Source of the DNA: Acidobacteriota bacterium
GTDB taxonomy: Bacteria; Acidobacteriota; Blastocatellia; Pyrinomonadales; Pyrinomonadaceae
DNA length: 62,803 bases
NCBI GenBank assembly: GCA_029557535.1
Contig: JAKQII010000390.1
Span: 1 to 62,803, forward strand
Reading direction: 5' to 3'
A program made the position numbers and the translations under genes. Under the pieces are notes generated by a model. That model did not search any database, was not told where the DNA came from, and was given only the letters and a program-made list of their open reading frames with translations. Position 1 is the first letter of the stretch, and each line of letters starts with the position of its first letter. Shown piece after piece: positions 49,849 to 60,647 of the stretch.

Positions 49849-50661
49849 TTACGGCTGGAAATTGTATACGATGACGCCCGTCACCTTAACCGGCTGTCCC
49901 GAAAGGAGGGTCGGCGAGAACCTCGACGACCGGGCCGCCTGGACGGCAGCGGCGCGAAGCAACGGATGGCCGGACACGGCACTTGCCGAGATCACGCTCC
50001 CGTTTTCATCGATCGTGACCTGGACGTTCACGGCGCCGCTCGCACGGACTGCGCGGGCCGCGGCCGGATAGGGCGGCTTCACCAAATTCGTCGCTTTACC
50101 GTTAACGACACCGCCGGAGATCACCTTGGGGACTGGTTTGGGGGTCGGAGCGGGCGTCTTCACGACAACGGGCTTGTCAAAATCGTCGTCATCGGATTTC
50201 GTCGTGGTTCCGCTTGTCGAGAGACCGCTGCCGTCTCCGTCGCTCTTGCGGGCGGCGTTTTCCGGCATACTGACGGCGTCACCCTTCTTCAGCCGGCTCT
50301 TATCAAGGTTCTCAACGGAGTAAACCTGCTTTTCGCCCTTGCTCGTGTCCTTCAGATCGATTACGCGGTTGATGTCCGCGTACATCTCTTTGACAACGAT
50401 CTCGTCGGAATTCGATTTCTGGGTTTTCTCCTGCTTGACTTCCGGCGGCGGCGGCGGCGCATCCTCGGGGAGCGCGACCGGCGCGACGAGACTTGAAATG
50501 TCAAGATCGCCCGATCCCATGCCGTAATCCTTCGCAAACAAGCTGTACGTCCAGGCACTTAACAACGCGGTCACCGCGATGATGAAGACGCCGAGCAGAA
50601 ACTCGCTCCGCCGGGTATTCTCGGCCGAATTGTTTTTCGATTCTACTAATTGATCTAACAT
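49849..50661 (-). CDS. tonB: TonB energy-transducing protein
   Basis: TonB couples the ExbBD proton flux to outer-membrane receptors. It has an N-terminal anchor (about residues 22-42), a Pro/Lys-rich periplasmic spacer (PEDAPPPPPEVKQEKTQK and TPAPTPKPVPKV) and a C-terminal TonB domain (about 190-270: KPPYPAAARAVRASGAVNVQ, SGHPLLRAAAVQAARSSRF, VTGVIVYNF). Length 270 aa is normal. It heads the operon tonB-exbB-exbD-exbD-TPR and probably serves the Oar-like protein at 17146. Confidence 0.94.
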   Translation of the reverse strand: MLDQLVESKNNSAENTRRSEFLLGVFIIAVTALLSAWTYSLFAKDYGMGSGDLDISSLVAPVALPEDAPPPPPEVKQEKTQKSNSDEIVVKEMYADINRVIDLKDTSKGEKQVYSVENLDKSRLKKGDAVSMPENAARKSDGDGSGLSTSGTTTKSDDDDFDKPVVVKTPAPTPKPVPKVISGGVVNGKATNLVKPPYPAAARAVRASGAVNVQVTIDENGSVISASAVSGHPLLRAAAVQAARSSRFSPTLLSGQPVKVTGVIVYNFQP

Positions 50662-50745
50662 CTCTTTATCCTTCCTTTTTCCGGTGCCAAACTTTCGTCA
50701 AAGGTTCGAATTATGATTGCAAATAACAAAGTTCGGACGTAACGA

Positions 50746-50761
50746 TGTCATTCGAATGACA
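50746..50761. promoter_or_regulatory. 16-bp palindrome upstream of tonB operon
   Basis: TGTCATTCGAATGACA is a perfect palindrome 85 nt upstream of the tonB start codon. It is a candidate operator; it does not match the classical Fur box well. The bound regulator is unknown. Confidence 0.5.
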
Positions 50762-51036
50762 CCCGTCGGACAAGATCCTGATTTCTTCAGTCGTCTTTTT
50801 TGCCTTTTCACAAAACGCGGGGTGAATAGAAATCAAGCCGGTCTAAAACACAGAGCCACACCACTTTCCCACTTTCCCCAAAAAAGATTTATTGGAAAGC
50901 AAGTTACGACCTATTTAATTGACCAGCAACGATAAGGAGTCTAAGTTGTTGCGTTCCGAAAGTCAAGATTAATTTGGCCGATTGAACCCCATAATCAAAT
51001 AAAATTTGCCGCTTTTGCCCTGCCGGAATTGCGACA

Positions 51037-51079
51037 AAGCGCGAATCGTAAGAACAAGCAATTGTTATGATTCGCGCTT
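51037..51079 (-). terminator. hairpin after secF
   Basis: AAGCGCGAATC (51037-51047) is perfectly complementary to GATTCGCGCTT (51069-51079). It begins 11 nt past the secF stop on the minus strand. Only TT follows, so it may be a weak terminator or a 3' stabiliser. Confidence 0.5.
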
Positions 51080-51089
51080 CTTGCATAAT

Positions 51090-52151
51090 CTACCGTGTTA
51101 CCGGACGACGAGAGACCGGCCGGCGTGATGCCGACGCCAGTTTCTCGGCTTTCGGAATATCCACCTCTTTGATCTGCGCCTCACCAAGCCTGCCCTGCCA
51201 CCAGATAGCGATCGGGCTCGCAATCGCGATCGTCGAGTACGTTCCGGTGATCGATCCGACGAACAGCGCCAGCGAGAATCCGCGAAGGACCTCTCCGCCG
51301 AACAATACGAGTGCCAGCACGGATAGGAAGACGAGACCGTTGGTCACGATCGTCCGGGACATCGTCTGGTTGATCGAATCGTTCGTCAGTTTGTACAGCG
51401 ATTCACCGCGATGGAGCGTTAGATTCTCACGGATGCGGTCGAAGATCACGATCGAGTCGTTTACCGAAAATCCGACGAGGGTCAGCAAAGCCGCGAGCAC
51501 CGTCAGACTGACTTCCCACTGAAAGACCGAGAAGAATGCCAATGTAACAAGCACATCGTGGAACACGGCGATGACCGCGCCTGCGGCGTAAGTCCAGTCG
51601 TAGCGGAACGCGATAAAGAAAAGGATGCCGGCGAGGCCGAGCAAGGTCGCGATCACCGCCTGATTGCGCAGCTGCGCACCCGCAACGGGGCCGACCGAGT
51701 CAGTTCCGACGATCTTGTAACCCGCCGACGCATCATCCGCCAGCGAAGCGGCTCCTTCGGCTTCTTTCCCAAGAGTATCCAGCGCGCGCTTGACCATGCA
51801 CCGGCCGGCCTCGTCGGCGTCGGGGCAGTCGTCGCGGCGACCGATGTTCGGGACCTTGATCAGGACTTCGTCGGTCTTGTCGGTTGAATCTTGAATGATC
51901 GACTCGCCTATTCCGACGCCGTTCAGTGCGTTTCGGACCGCTTCGACGTTGGGCTTCTCACGAAACTTTGCCGTCACGACGGTTCCGCCGCGGAAGTCGA
52001 CACCGAGGTTGAACGAATCGGTTCCGCCTTCCGAAAACTGACGTCCAACGGCTGAACCCAGACCCGCTAGCAAGACGAAGATGGAAAGCGTGATGAAGAT
52101 CTTGCGCTTGCCCATCCAGTCGACGTTTATTGTCTTAAAAATCTCAAACAT
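51090..52151 (-). CDS. secF: protein translocase subunit SecF
   Basis: SecF with SecD uses the proton gradient to pull proteins through SecYEG from the periplasmic side. The N-terminal helix, the SFNLGVDFRGGTVV block, the large periplasmic P1-like loop (with a Cys pair DDCPDADEAGRC), and the C-terminal five helices with VGFSVNDSIVIFDRIREN and FGGEVLRGFSLALFVG are diagnostic. Length 353 aa. It follows secD by 18 nt in the conserved order yajC-secD-secF. Confidence 0.97.
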   Translation of the reverse strand: MFEIFKTINVDWMGKRKIFITLSIFVLLAGLGSAVGRQFSEGGTDSFNLGVDFRGGTVVTAKFREKPNVEAVRNALNGVGIGESIIQDSTDKTDEVLIKVPNIGRRDDCPDADEAGRCMVKRALDTLGKEAEGAASLADDASAGYKIVGTDSVGPVAGAQLRNQAVIATLLGLAGILFFIAFRYDWTYAAGAVIAVFHDVLVTLAFFSVFQWEVSLTVLAALLTLVGFSVNDSIVIFDRIRENLTLHRGESLYKLTNDSINQTMSRTIVTNGLVFLSVLALVLFGGEVLRGFSLALFVGSITGTYSTIAIASPIAIWWQGRLGEAQIKEVDIPKAEKLASASRRPVSRRPVTR

Positions 52152-52169
52152 TGTATCTACAAATACTTA

Positions 52170-53837
52170 TTAGATGCTCAGGGTCTTTGCTTCCGGGTTT
52201 CGTTCAAGCAGCCACATGAAAATCGTGCGCGAAACAAAAACAGCCGAGAAGAGGTTGATCAGGAGCCCCAAAACAAGGGTCACGGCGAAGCCGCGGATCG
52301 GCCCCGAACCATACAAATAAAGGATCGTCGACGAAATGATCGTCGTGATGTGTGTGTCGATGATCGTGATGAAAGCGCGGTCGAACCCCATCGAGATCGA
52401 ATCCGCGATCGGGTGCCCGGCGCGCAGCTCTTCACGCATGCGCTCGAAAATAAGCACGTTCGAGTCGACCGCCATGCCGACGCCAAGGATAAGACCGGCG
52501 ATACCGGGAAGGGTCAGCGTCGAATCCAAAACGATCAACCCGGCCATCGTCAGCAACATGTTGAGAACAAGCGCGACAACGGCGTTGATGCCCGAACCGC
52601 GATAGTAGAACAGCATGAAGATGATCACGAACAGCAGTCCGCCGACCGAGGCACGAACACCGGCATCGATCGAATCGGCCCCCAGACTCGGACCGACGGT
52701 CCGCTCTTCCTGATACTCGATCTCCGCCGGAAGCGCGCCCGAACGGAGCGTAAGTGCCAGATCCTCGGCGGAGGTTTTCGTGAACCTGCCCTGGATCTGT
52801 CCGCTGTCGAAGATTTGTCCCTGAATAACCGGCGCCGACTTGATCTCGCCGTTAAGAACGATCGCGAGGTATTTGCCGATGTTTTTTCCGGTCCATTCGC
52901 CGAACTTTGCCGCGCCGGCGGGCTTAAGATTGAACTGGATCTGATAGTCGCCGTCCGCGCCGGTTTGCGAGTACGCGCGCGCGTCACGCAGTTCGTTTCC
53001 TTCGACGATCGCCGGGTATTCGACGATCATGAAGGTCTTAGCGTTCGGATCCTGTTGCGTCGGTGTCACGGCGTCGTCGCGCTCGACGAGCGGCAGGATC
53101 TTGCGATTCGGCGGAACCGTTCCGCCGAGCGACTGTTTCGCCGCGTCCTCCGACGGGAACGTCTGATAGGAATCGGTCGCGACTTTCATCAGCGAGAGAT
53201 TCGATTCCGCGCCGATCAGCTTCTTTATGCGTTCCGGATCGTCGACGCCAGGCATCTGAAGAAGGATCTGGCCGGAAGACTGGGCACCGTGACGCTGGAG
53301 TGTCGGCTCCTTGACGCCGAACGCGTTGATGCGGCTTTCAATGATCTTCAGCGCCTGCTCGACCGCCTGTTCTTTGAAAGTCTCCTGCACACGCGTCGGC
53401 AGCGTCCACGATATGGTCGGTCCGCTCGTGCTTTGAGTCCACTGACTGAATTCAACCTTTTTCTTGACTTCCTCGATGACGGCGTCCGCCTGCGATGGAT
53501 CGGTCAGGTTCAAGTTCACCTGGAACGTTCCGTTCTCGGCGATGATGGTGTCACCGCTGACCGGCAGCTTTGCGTCGGTCGCGGCCGTCAGGGCCGCCTG
53601 AGCATTGTTCTCGGTCAATTTCTTCAGATAGTCGTCGGTTTTGACGCGCATCACGAGATGCGAACCGCCTTTGAGGTCGAGACCGAGATTGATGTTCTGG
53701 GCGAGGTTCGCCTTGATTCCGCTCCACGTGAAGTCCGCACCGGCCGGTGCCCGTCGCGGTCCGAAGACCAGATAAATTCCGACCAGCGTGATCACGATGA
53801 TGATGACGCTTCGGATGATCAAACTTGTGTTCTTCAT
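52170..53837 (-). CDS. secD: protein translocase subunit SecD
   Basis: The LGLDLKGGSHLVMRV block near the N-terminus, the P1 head (about 90-370), IESRINAFGVKEPTLQRHG, and the C-terminal membrane part with GMAVDSNVLIFERMREELRA mark SecD. It is 555 aa, in the usual range. The antisense frame of 534 aa over this gene is a shadow. Confidence 0.97.
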   Translation of the reverse strand: MKNTSLIIRSVIIIVITLVGIYLVFGPRRAPAGADFTWSGIKANLAQNINLGLDLKGGSHLVMRVKTDDYLKKLTENNAQAALTAATDAKLPVSGDTIIAENGTFQVNLNLTDPSQADAVIEEVKKKVEFSQWTQSTSGPTISWTLPTRVQETFKEQAVEQALKIIESRINAFGVKEPTLQRHGAQSSGQILLQMPGVDDPERIKKLIGAESNLSLMKVATDSYQTFPSEDAAKQSLGGTVPPNRKILPLVERDDAVTPTQQDPNAKTFMIVEYPAIVEGNELRDARAYSQTGADGDYQIQFNLKPAGAAKFGEWTGKNIGKYLAIVLNGEIKSAPVIQGQIFDSGQIQGRFTKTSAEDLALTLRSGALPAEIEYQEERTVGPSLGADSIDAGVRASVGGLLFVIIFMLFYYRGSGINAVVALVLNMLLTMAGLIVLDSTLTLPGIAGLILGVGMAVDSNVLIFERMREELRAGHPIADSISMGFDRAFITIIDTHITTIISSTILYLYGSGPIRGFAVTLVLGLLINLFSAVFVSRTIFMWLLERNPEAKTLSI

Positions 53838-53894
53838 AAAACTTGCTGCCAGCCGGCAAATTACCGCGCCTCGAAGAGGCTGCGTTCCGGCAGC

Positions 53895-54203
53895 TTATTT
53901 GGATTCCTCTGCTTTCTTCCCGATAACGGCCTGTTTGCCGATCTCGAGAAATGACTTCTCCGCACTCTGAATGATGAAGCTCGTTTCTTTGACTTCCTTG
54001 ATCTTCCCGATGATCCCGCCGTTCGTCACGACCTCATCGTTGATCTTCAGTGTGGTGATCATCTGCTGGAGCTTCTGCTGTTGCTTTTGCTGCGGCCGGA
54101 TGACCAAGAAATAAAATATCCCGAAGATGATGACGATCAACGGCACCATCGTAAACAGGCCGCTCCCGCCCTCACCCTGAAAAAGCAAAATTGGTATATT
54201 CAT
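53895..54203 (-). CDS. yajC: preprotein translocase accessory subunit YajC
   Basis: It has a single transmembrane helix (TMVPLIVIIFGIFYFLVIRP) followed by QQKQQQKLQQMITTLKINDEVVTNGGIIGKI, the classical YajC signature, and a short tail. Length 102 aa is standard. It precedes secD by 57 nt and follows tgt by 106 nt; the tgt-yajC-secD-secF order is widespread. Confidence 0.96.
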   Translation of the reverse strand: MNIPILLFQGEGGSGLFTMVPLIVIIFGIFYFLVIRPQQKQQQKLQQMITTLKINDEVVTNGGIIGKIKEVKETSFIIQSAEKSFLEIGKQAVIGKKAEESK

Positions 54204-54309
54204 TGTCTCAACGGAAAAGAAAAACGCAATTATGACAAAGTAACCTCATTTTATCAAAGCAGTCACACGCGGAAAGTCCCGTATTATCTGAAAATTGGGC
54301 AAGTCTGCC

Positions 54310-55533
<1,224 letters not shown>

Positions 55534-55534
55534 A

Positions 55535-57040
55535 TCAGTCGTTGCCGGCGATCGGCTCGCGCCCGACCAGCGCCCAGATATTGGCCGCACCGACCGCGAC
55601 CTGCGAAACGATCTTCCCGTCTTCGTTCACCAAGATCGCCGCCGGCGTTCCGGGCATTCCGAGCGTCTCGGCGGTCTTGCTTCCCTCCTCGATGAGGACC
55701 GGCGAGTTGATCGTCAACGGCTCGTGATCGGATACCGACCCCTGTGAAAAGACGATCAGTTTCGGGTCCGAATCGCTTTTGGCATTTTCCCAGGCGATCA
55801 GTTCGGGCATCATCGCCCGGCAGTGGCCGCATCCCATGCTCCAGTACATGACGAGCGTGTTCCTGCCCTTCAGGTCCGCATTCGAAACCTTGTTGTCCTT
55901 CAGATCGCTGACCTCGAACTCGGGCATCTCGGATCCGATCGAAAGTTCGCCGACGCCGCTCACGTCGCCGACCGCGTAAACCTTTGAAACGTCTTCTTTT
56001 CTCAATTTCGCAATCAGCTCGCGGATTGCCGCGTCGCCGACGGCCGGCGCCGAACCGATCACGCTGTCGTAATTGATAAAGATGCCGACCGGGGTCCACT
56101 CCGCCCGGAACTTCTTTCCGACCTCGCGCTCCTCTTGAAGGAGAATTTCCTTGAAAGACTTCCCGCCGAACTTCTCGGCATTCTGCGCGGAATCGCCAGT
56201 GCTGATCAGGACCACGTCGAGCGAATCGCTGAATTCCTTCTGCCACTCTTCGATCTCGGGCAGAAGCGAGGCGCACGGCGTGCAGGTCGGGCTCACAAAG
56301 AAGAACAGCATCGGTCGCCCGCGTGACTCAATATCCTTCGTGGTGACGACCCTGCCTGCCAAGTCCTTCAGTTCGAATTGCGGCAGTTTTGCGCCGATCG
56401 GCAGACCGTCCTGCGGCGCGTTCACGTTGTCTCGCGCGACCTCGCGCCCTCCTTCATGCGCAAGAACCTCGATCACCTCGAGCCGGCGCATGACCTGGTC
56501 CTGCTGCTCGGAGATCTTCTTCAGGTAGAAGACCGCGAGCGCCAAAAGCGCGACGAACACGATCCCGAATATCAGTTGAATAGCCATGTCAATTGTCAAT
56601 TCCGTGAAACCAAGCCCTTGATTGTAGTTTCCCTGCGCGACAAGGGCGAACGCGAATCCCGCAAATATGATGTTGCGAATCAGGCTCTTCCAACTCACCG
56701 GCTCGCTGTGGATCGCTCCGAAGCAGTGGCAATCCGGTGTCTGGCCTTTTGCGAGCTGCCAGAGCATCCCGCCGATGAAAACCGCCAGCAAGATGAAACA
56801 GCCGATCGCGCCGAACCATGCCGTGAAGACCGGGAGCAGAAGGATCGCGAATCCGATCTCGATGATCGGCAATGCGTAGGCGATTCCCTCGGAAAGCTCG
56901 TCGTTCACCCCGAATTCGCGGAAAGCACGTTTCGACCCTTCCATATCGGCCAGTTTTCCGACACCCGCGATGATGAACACCGACGCGAGGAAGATTCTGA
57001 TCAGGAGCAGGACCTCATCCATAAAAGTTAAATTGTTCAA
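55535..57040 (-). CDS. MauE-type membrane domain fused to two TlpA-like thioredoxin domains
   Basis: Residues 1-170 are a four-helix MauE/DoxX-like domain with the Cys motif PDCHCFG (104-106), thought to relay electrons across the membrane. A coiled linker (170-205) leads to thioredoxin domain 1 (about 212-350) with PTCTPC (Cys253, Cys256) and cis-Pro block EWTPVGIF, and thioredoxin domain 2 (about 365-495) with MGCGHC (Cys404, Cys407) and GMPGTPAAILV. MauE family proteins support disulfide formation and methylamine dehydrogenase maturation, usually beside a separate MauD/TlpA; here both are fused and the thioredoxin part is doubled. It is the gene immediately before tgt. Confidence 0.88.
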   Translation of the reverse strand: MNNLTFMDEVLLLIRIFLASVFIIAGVGKLADMEGSKRAFREFGVNDELSEGIAYALPIIEIGFAILLLPVFTAWFGAIGCFILLAVFIGGMLWQLAKGQTPDCHCFGAIHSEPVSWKSLIRNIIFAGFAFALVAQGNYNQGLGFTELTIDMAIQLIFGIVFVALLALAVFYLKKISEQQDQVMRRLEVIEVLAHEGGREVARDNVNAPQDGLPIGAKLPQFELKDLAGRVVTTKDIESRGRPMLFFFVSPTCTPCASLLPEIEEWQKEFSDSLDVVLISTGDSAQNAEKFGGKSFKEILLQEEREVGKKFRAEWTPVGIFINYDSVIGSAPAVGDAAIRELIAKLRKEDVSKVYAVGDVSGVGELSIGSEMPEFEVSDLKDNKVSNADLKGRNTLVMYWSMGCGHCRAMMPELIAWENAKSDSDPKLIVFSQGSVSDHEPLTINSPVLIEEGSKTAETLGMPGTPAAILVNEDGKIVSQVAVGAANIWALVGREPIAGND

Positions 57041-57140
57041 TTTTCGGGGGAAAATTTCAAACGAAAGTTAAGGGGAGTTCCATTGTCGATTGTCAGCGGC
57101 GTTCAGGCTCCCGACGGCGCGAGATCTGGTTTGCAGAGTA

Positions 57141-58493
57141 TTATTCGGACTTTCTCACCTTGTGACGTTCCTTGATCCTGATCGGCGTTGCGAAAAACCC
57201 GAACTCTTCGCGCAATCGGTTCTCGACATAGCGAATGTAAGAGAAATGAAGCCCCGCCTTGCTCCCGCCTGAAGTAAAGAGAACGAACAACGGAGGCCGC
57301 GTCCCTCCCTGCGTTAAAAACTGAACTTTCAACCGCGAAAATCCGCCCTTCACCGGGGCCGGAGCGGTTCCGCCTTTCGGCTGCGAGATCGACGCCTCGA
57401 AGAAGCGATTCAGTCTCGACGTTGGAATCCGCAATCGGCGCGCTTCGTCGGCCTCGGCGACGAGCGGCAGGATCTTCGTCACTCGCTGGCCGGTCAGCGC
57501 CGAGATCGTCACCATCGGCGCCCAGTCGAGAAACTTCACGTTCCTTCTGAGTTCCCGCTCGAACTCATAGATCGTGTTCGTCTCTTTCTCCCCGACGGCA
57601 TCCCATTTGTTGACTACGATGATCACCGAACAGCCCGAATCGACCGCGTATCCGGCGATGTTCGCATCGAGGTTCGTGACCCCTTCCACCGCATCGATGA
57701 CGAGAATCGCGACGTCCGCGCGTTCGAGCGATTTTTTGGCCATGATGACCGACAGTTTCTCGGCCATCTCGGTCGTTTTGCCCTTGCGGCGGATGCCCGC
57801 CGTGTCGATCAGCAGGAATTTCTTGCCGTCGACGGTCAGATGCGTATCGACCGCATCGCGCGTCGTTCCGGGGATCGGTGAGACGATCACGCGTTCCTCG
57901 CCGAGGATCTTGTTGAGCAAGGATGATTTTCCGACGTTCGGCCGTCCGATGATCGCAAGTTTGATCTCGTCGGTTACTTCCTCTTCGACGGATTCATCGA
58001 ATTCGAGAACGTCGAGCACGGAATCGAGCAGGTCACCGACCGAACTTCCGTGCTCGGCGGAGATCGCCGTCAGGGCGAAACCGAACTGATAGAATTCAGC
58101 GGCTTCCTCCTCGACTTTCCTCGATTCGGCTTTGTTGGCCGCGATGAAAACCGGCTTCCCGATATTGCGTAAGTAGACAGAGATTTCTTCGTCGAGCGGC
58201 GTGATGCCGGCCCGAGCGTCCACGACCCAGATCACAGCCTGCGCTTCGGAGATCGCGTGTCCGGCCTGCTTGAAGATGTTCGCCGGGATGATCGCTTCGT
58301 CGTCCGGCACGATGCCGCCGGTGTCGACGAGCCGGAAGATCTGCGACTTCCACTCGACTTCGCCGTAAATCCTGTCCCGGGTAATGCCCGGTTCGTCGCC
58401 GACGATAGCCCGTCGCGATCCGGTGAGGCGATTGAAAAGGGTCGATTTCCCGACATTCGGGCGCCCGATGATGGCAACCAAAGGCAAGTTCAT
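57141..58493 (-). CDS. der: ribosome-assembly GTPase Der (EngA)
   Basis: It has two tandem GTPase domains: first G1 GRPNVGKSTLFNRLTG (9-24) with DTGG and NKAE, second G1 GRPNVGKSSLLNKILG (about 185-200) with DTAGIRRKG and NKWD. A C-terminal KH-like domain follows (about 360-450: RRLRIPTSRLNRFFE). Length 450 aa is typical. Der is essential for large-subunit maturation. It is divergent from the dsbD-like gene. Confidence 0.97.
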   Translation of the reverse strand: MNLPLVAIIGRPNVGKSTLFNRLTGSRRAIVGDEPGITRDRIYGEVEWKSQIFRLVDTGGIVPDDEAIIPANIFKQAGHAISEAQAVIWVVDARAGITPLDEEISVYLRNIGKPVFIAANKAESRKVEEEAAEFYQFGFALTAISAEHGSSVGDLLDSVLDVLEFDESVEEEVTDEIKLAIIGRPNVGKSSLLNKILGEERVIVSPIPGTTRDAVDTHLTVDGKKFLLIDTAGIRRKGKTTEMAEKLSVIMAKKSLERADVAILVIDAVEGVTNLDANIAGYAVDSGCSVIIVVNKWDAVGEKETNTIYEFERELRRNVKFLDWAPMVTISALTGQRVTKILPLVAEADEARRLRIPTSRLNRFFEASISQPKGGTAPAPVKGGFSRLKVQFLTQGGTRPPLFVLFTSGGSKAGLHFSYIRYVENRLREEFGFFATPIRIKERHKVRKSE

Positions 58494-58613
58494 AGGTCGG
58501 AGTTGATTCTAGCAAATGCGAACGATCGTTGTTGAGTCGACAGAGAGCATCGCGCCTGGACGAAGGCGGCGGAATGTTTTTTGAGGATAAGCGGATAATT
58601 ATGTTAGCTTTGA

Positions 58614-60647
58614 ATGAATTCGAGGTGGCGATTGTTTAGAAAAGGTTTCGTTTACGCTTTTGTTCCGGCCGTCGTTCTGGCGGCTTCAGCTTTCATGGCG
58701 TCCGCGCAGGCGCCGGTCACGGTGTCGGCGAGCGTTTCGCCGTCGGCGATCGCTCCGGGCGGAAAGGGCACGGTAAAACTGACTGCCTCGATTTCCGCGC
58801 CGTGGTACATATACTCGGTGACCCAGGGCGCGGGGGGACCGTACCCGACGAAGATCACGATCGAGCCGGGTATTTTCGCGATGGGCGGTCTCAGCGGTCC
58901 GAAGCCGAAGGTCAAGTTCGACGAGAGTTTCAAGATCAATACCGAGACATACTCGGGCTCGGCCACTTTCACGGTCCCGTTCACGGTCGCATCGGACGCC
59001 CCGCCGGGCGAACAGACGCTGACGGCAAACTTCCGTTTCCAGGCCTGCAACAACGAGGTCTGTCTTCCGCCGCGCACGCTCAAGGCGACGGCCGCGGTGA
59101 CGATCGGCGCCGGCAAGACCGACGCAAGTCCGACGCCGACGGCAACTCCCAGCGTGTCGCCGACACCATCCCCTTCGGTTTCGCCCACCGTCACTCCGGC
59201 CAACGCGAACACCGATCTCGCGGCGGCGAACGCGAACGTCGCCGAAATGACGCCGACACCCGCCGGCAACTCGAACACCGCCTTGGTTTCGACGGTGTCG
59301 GAACCGAACCGCATGGCTTCGGGCAACGACCTCGAAAACGGCGGTTTTTGGGGCTACATCTGGCTCGCGATGACGTTCGGCGCGCTTTCTCTCCTGACGC
59401 CGTGCGTTTTCCCGATGATTCCGATCACGGTCTCGTATTTCACGAAAAACGCCGCGGAAAGCCACGCCGGATCGATCCGCGATGCGTTGATCTACGCCGC
59501 GGGCATCATCCTTACATTCACGGCGCTCGGCATCGCGTTGGCACTCCTCTTCGGCGCCGCCGGTATCAATCAGTTTGCGGCGAACCCGTGGATAAACCTC
59601 GCCATTATGGGAATCTTTCTGGCGTTCGCCTTTAGCTTGCTCGGTGCGTACAACATCGGGATCCCGCCAAGCATCCTGAACCGACTCGACAAACTCACCC
59701 GCGCGAAGGAAGGCAGTAAAACGCTCGGACTGCTCCTTATGGGGCTGACGTTTTCGCTCACGTCGTTTACCTGCACGGCACCGCTCGTCGGCACGATCCT
59801 AGTCGCCGCCGCGAATGGAAAACTCTTTTATCCGATCGCCGGAATGCTGGCATTTTCAAGCGTCTTCGCGCTGCCGTTCTTCATTTTGGCCGTCGCGCCG
59901 CGGCTGCTGCATTCGCTTCCGAGTTCGGGCGGCTGGATGAATGCCCTGAAAGTAGTGATGGGCTTTCTCGAGATTGGCGCCGCGCTCAAGTTTCTCTCGA
60001 ACGCCGATCTTGTCTGGGGTTGGGGGATTTTCACGCGTGAGGTCGTGATCGCCGGCTGGACCGGCCTTTCGGTGATCATCTTCATGTACCTGCTCGGCGT
60101 GTTTAAACTCTTCCACGACTACGGTGAAACGAAGATCGGATTGATCCGCGTCCTGAACGCGATCTTCTTCATCACGCTCGCGTTTTATCTGCTGACCGGA
60201 CTTTTCGGCGCGAAACTCGGCGAGATCGAGTCTTTTCTGCCCCCGGCGAAAGAAAGCCTGACGGGGTCGTCGAGCGACAAGAGCGGTGAACTTGACTGGA
60301 TCGTGAACGATTACAAGGCCGCGCTCGAAAAGGCCACGGCAGAGAACAAGCCGGTCTTGATCGATTTCACGGGATACACCTGCACGAACTGCCGTTGGAT
60401 GGAAGTCAACATGTTCCCGAAGCCGGCGGTCAAAGCCGAACTTGCGAACTTCGTCCGGGCCAGGCTCTACACCGACGGCGAGGGCGAACCCTACGAAGGA
60501 TTTCAGAAAATGCAGGAAGAGCGTTTCGGAACCGTTGCGCTGCCGCTTTACGCGATCGTCACTCCAGACGACAAGATCATCGCCAAATTCGAAGGATTGA
60601 CGAGAAGCGAAGAAGAATTTTCGAAATTTCTGAAAACTAGACGGTAG
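58614..60647 (+). CDS. DsbD-like thiol:disulfide interchange protein
   Basis: The protein moves electrons from cytoplasmic thioredoxin to the periplasm. After a signal peptide (1-31), an N-terminal DsbD-alpha-like beta domain (about 35-165; FRFQACNNEVCLPP carries the Cys pair) is followed by a Pro/Thr/Ser linker (about 170-240), the eight-helix DsbD beta domain (about 245-540; LLTPCVFPMIPITVSYF and LTSFTCTAPLVGT carry the transmembrane cysteines), and a C-terminal thioredoxin domain with YTCTNCRWME (CxxC, about 600). The linker is longer than in E. coli DsbD. Its last codons lie in a heptamer repeat. Confidence 0.93.
   Translation: MNSRWRLFRKGFVYAFVPAVVLAASAFMASAQAPVTVSASVSPSAIAPGGKGTVKLTASISAPWYIYSVTQGAGGPYPTKITIEPGIFAMGGLSGPKPKVKFDESFKINTETYSGSATFTVPFTVASDAPPGEQTLTANFRFQACNNEVCLPPRTLKATAAVTIGAGKTDASPTPTATPSVSPTPSPSVSPTVTPANANTDLAAANANVAEMTPTPAGNSNTALVSTVSEPNRMASGNDLENGGFWGYIWLAMTFGALSLLTPCVFPMIPITVSYFTKNAAESHAGSIRDALIYAAGIILTFTALGIALALLFGAAGINQFAANPWINLAIMGIFLAFAFSLLGAYNIGIPPSILNRLDKLTRAKEGSKTLGLLLMGLTFSLTSFTCTAPLVGTILVAAANGKLFYPIAGMLAFSSVFALPFFILAVAPRLLHSLPSSGGWMNALKVVMGFLEIGAALKFLSNADLVWGWGIFTREVVIAGWTGLSVIIFMYLLGVFKLFHDYGETKIGLIRVLNAIFFITLAFYLLTGLFGAKLGEIESFLPPAKESLTGSSSDKSGELDWIVNDYKAALEKATAENKPVLIDFTGYTCTNCRWMEVNMFPKPAVKAELANFVRARLYTDGEGEPYEGFQKMQEERFGTVALPLYAIVTPDDKIIAKFEGLTRSEEEFSKFLKTRR

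Larger units (their letters stand above)
50662..51089. other. AT-rich intergenic region upstream of tonB
   Basis: No gene is supported. The region is clearly more AT-rich than its surroundings. It contains the palindrome at 50746-50761 (85 nt before the tonB start) and the hairpin at 51037-51079 past secF. Homopolymer runs such as AAAAAAG (about 50880) lie between. The tonB promoter should be here. Confidence 0.6.

Noticed and set aside
48049-50661. Tol-Pal rather than TonB system
   Set aside because: The first gene has a clear TonB C-terminal domain and Pro-rich spacer; no TolB or Pal gene follows. The TPR gene alone is not enough for a Tol call.
52350-53954. 534-aa plus-strand frame
   Set aside because: Antisense to secD; highly charged Arg/Asp-rich translation typical of a shadow frame in GC-rich DNA.
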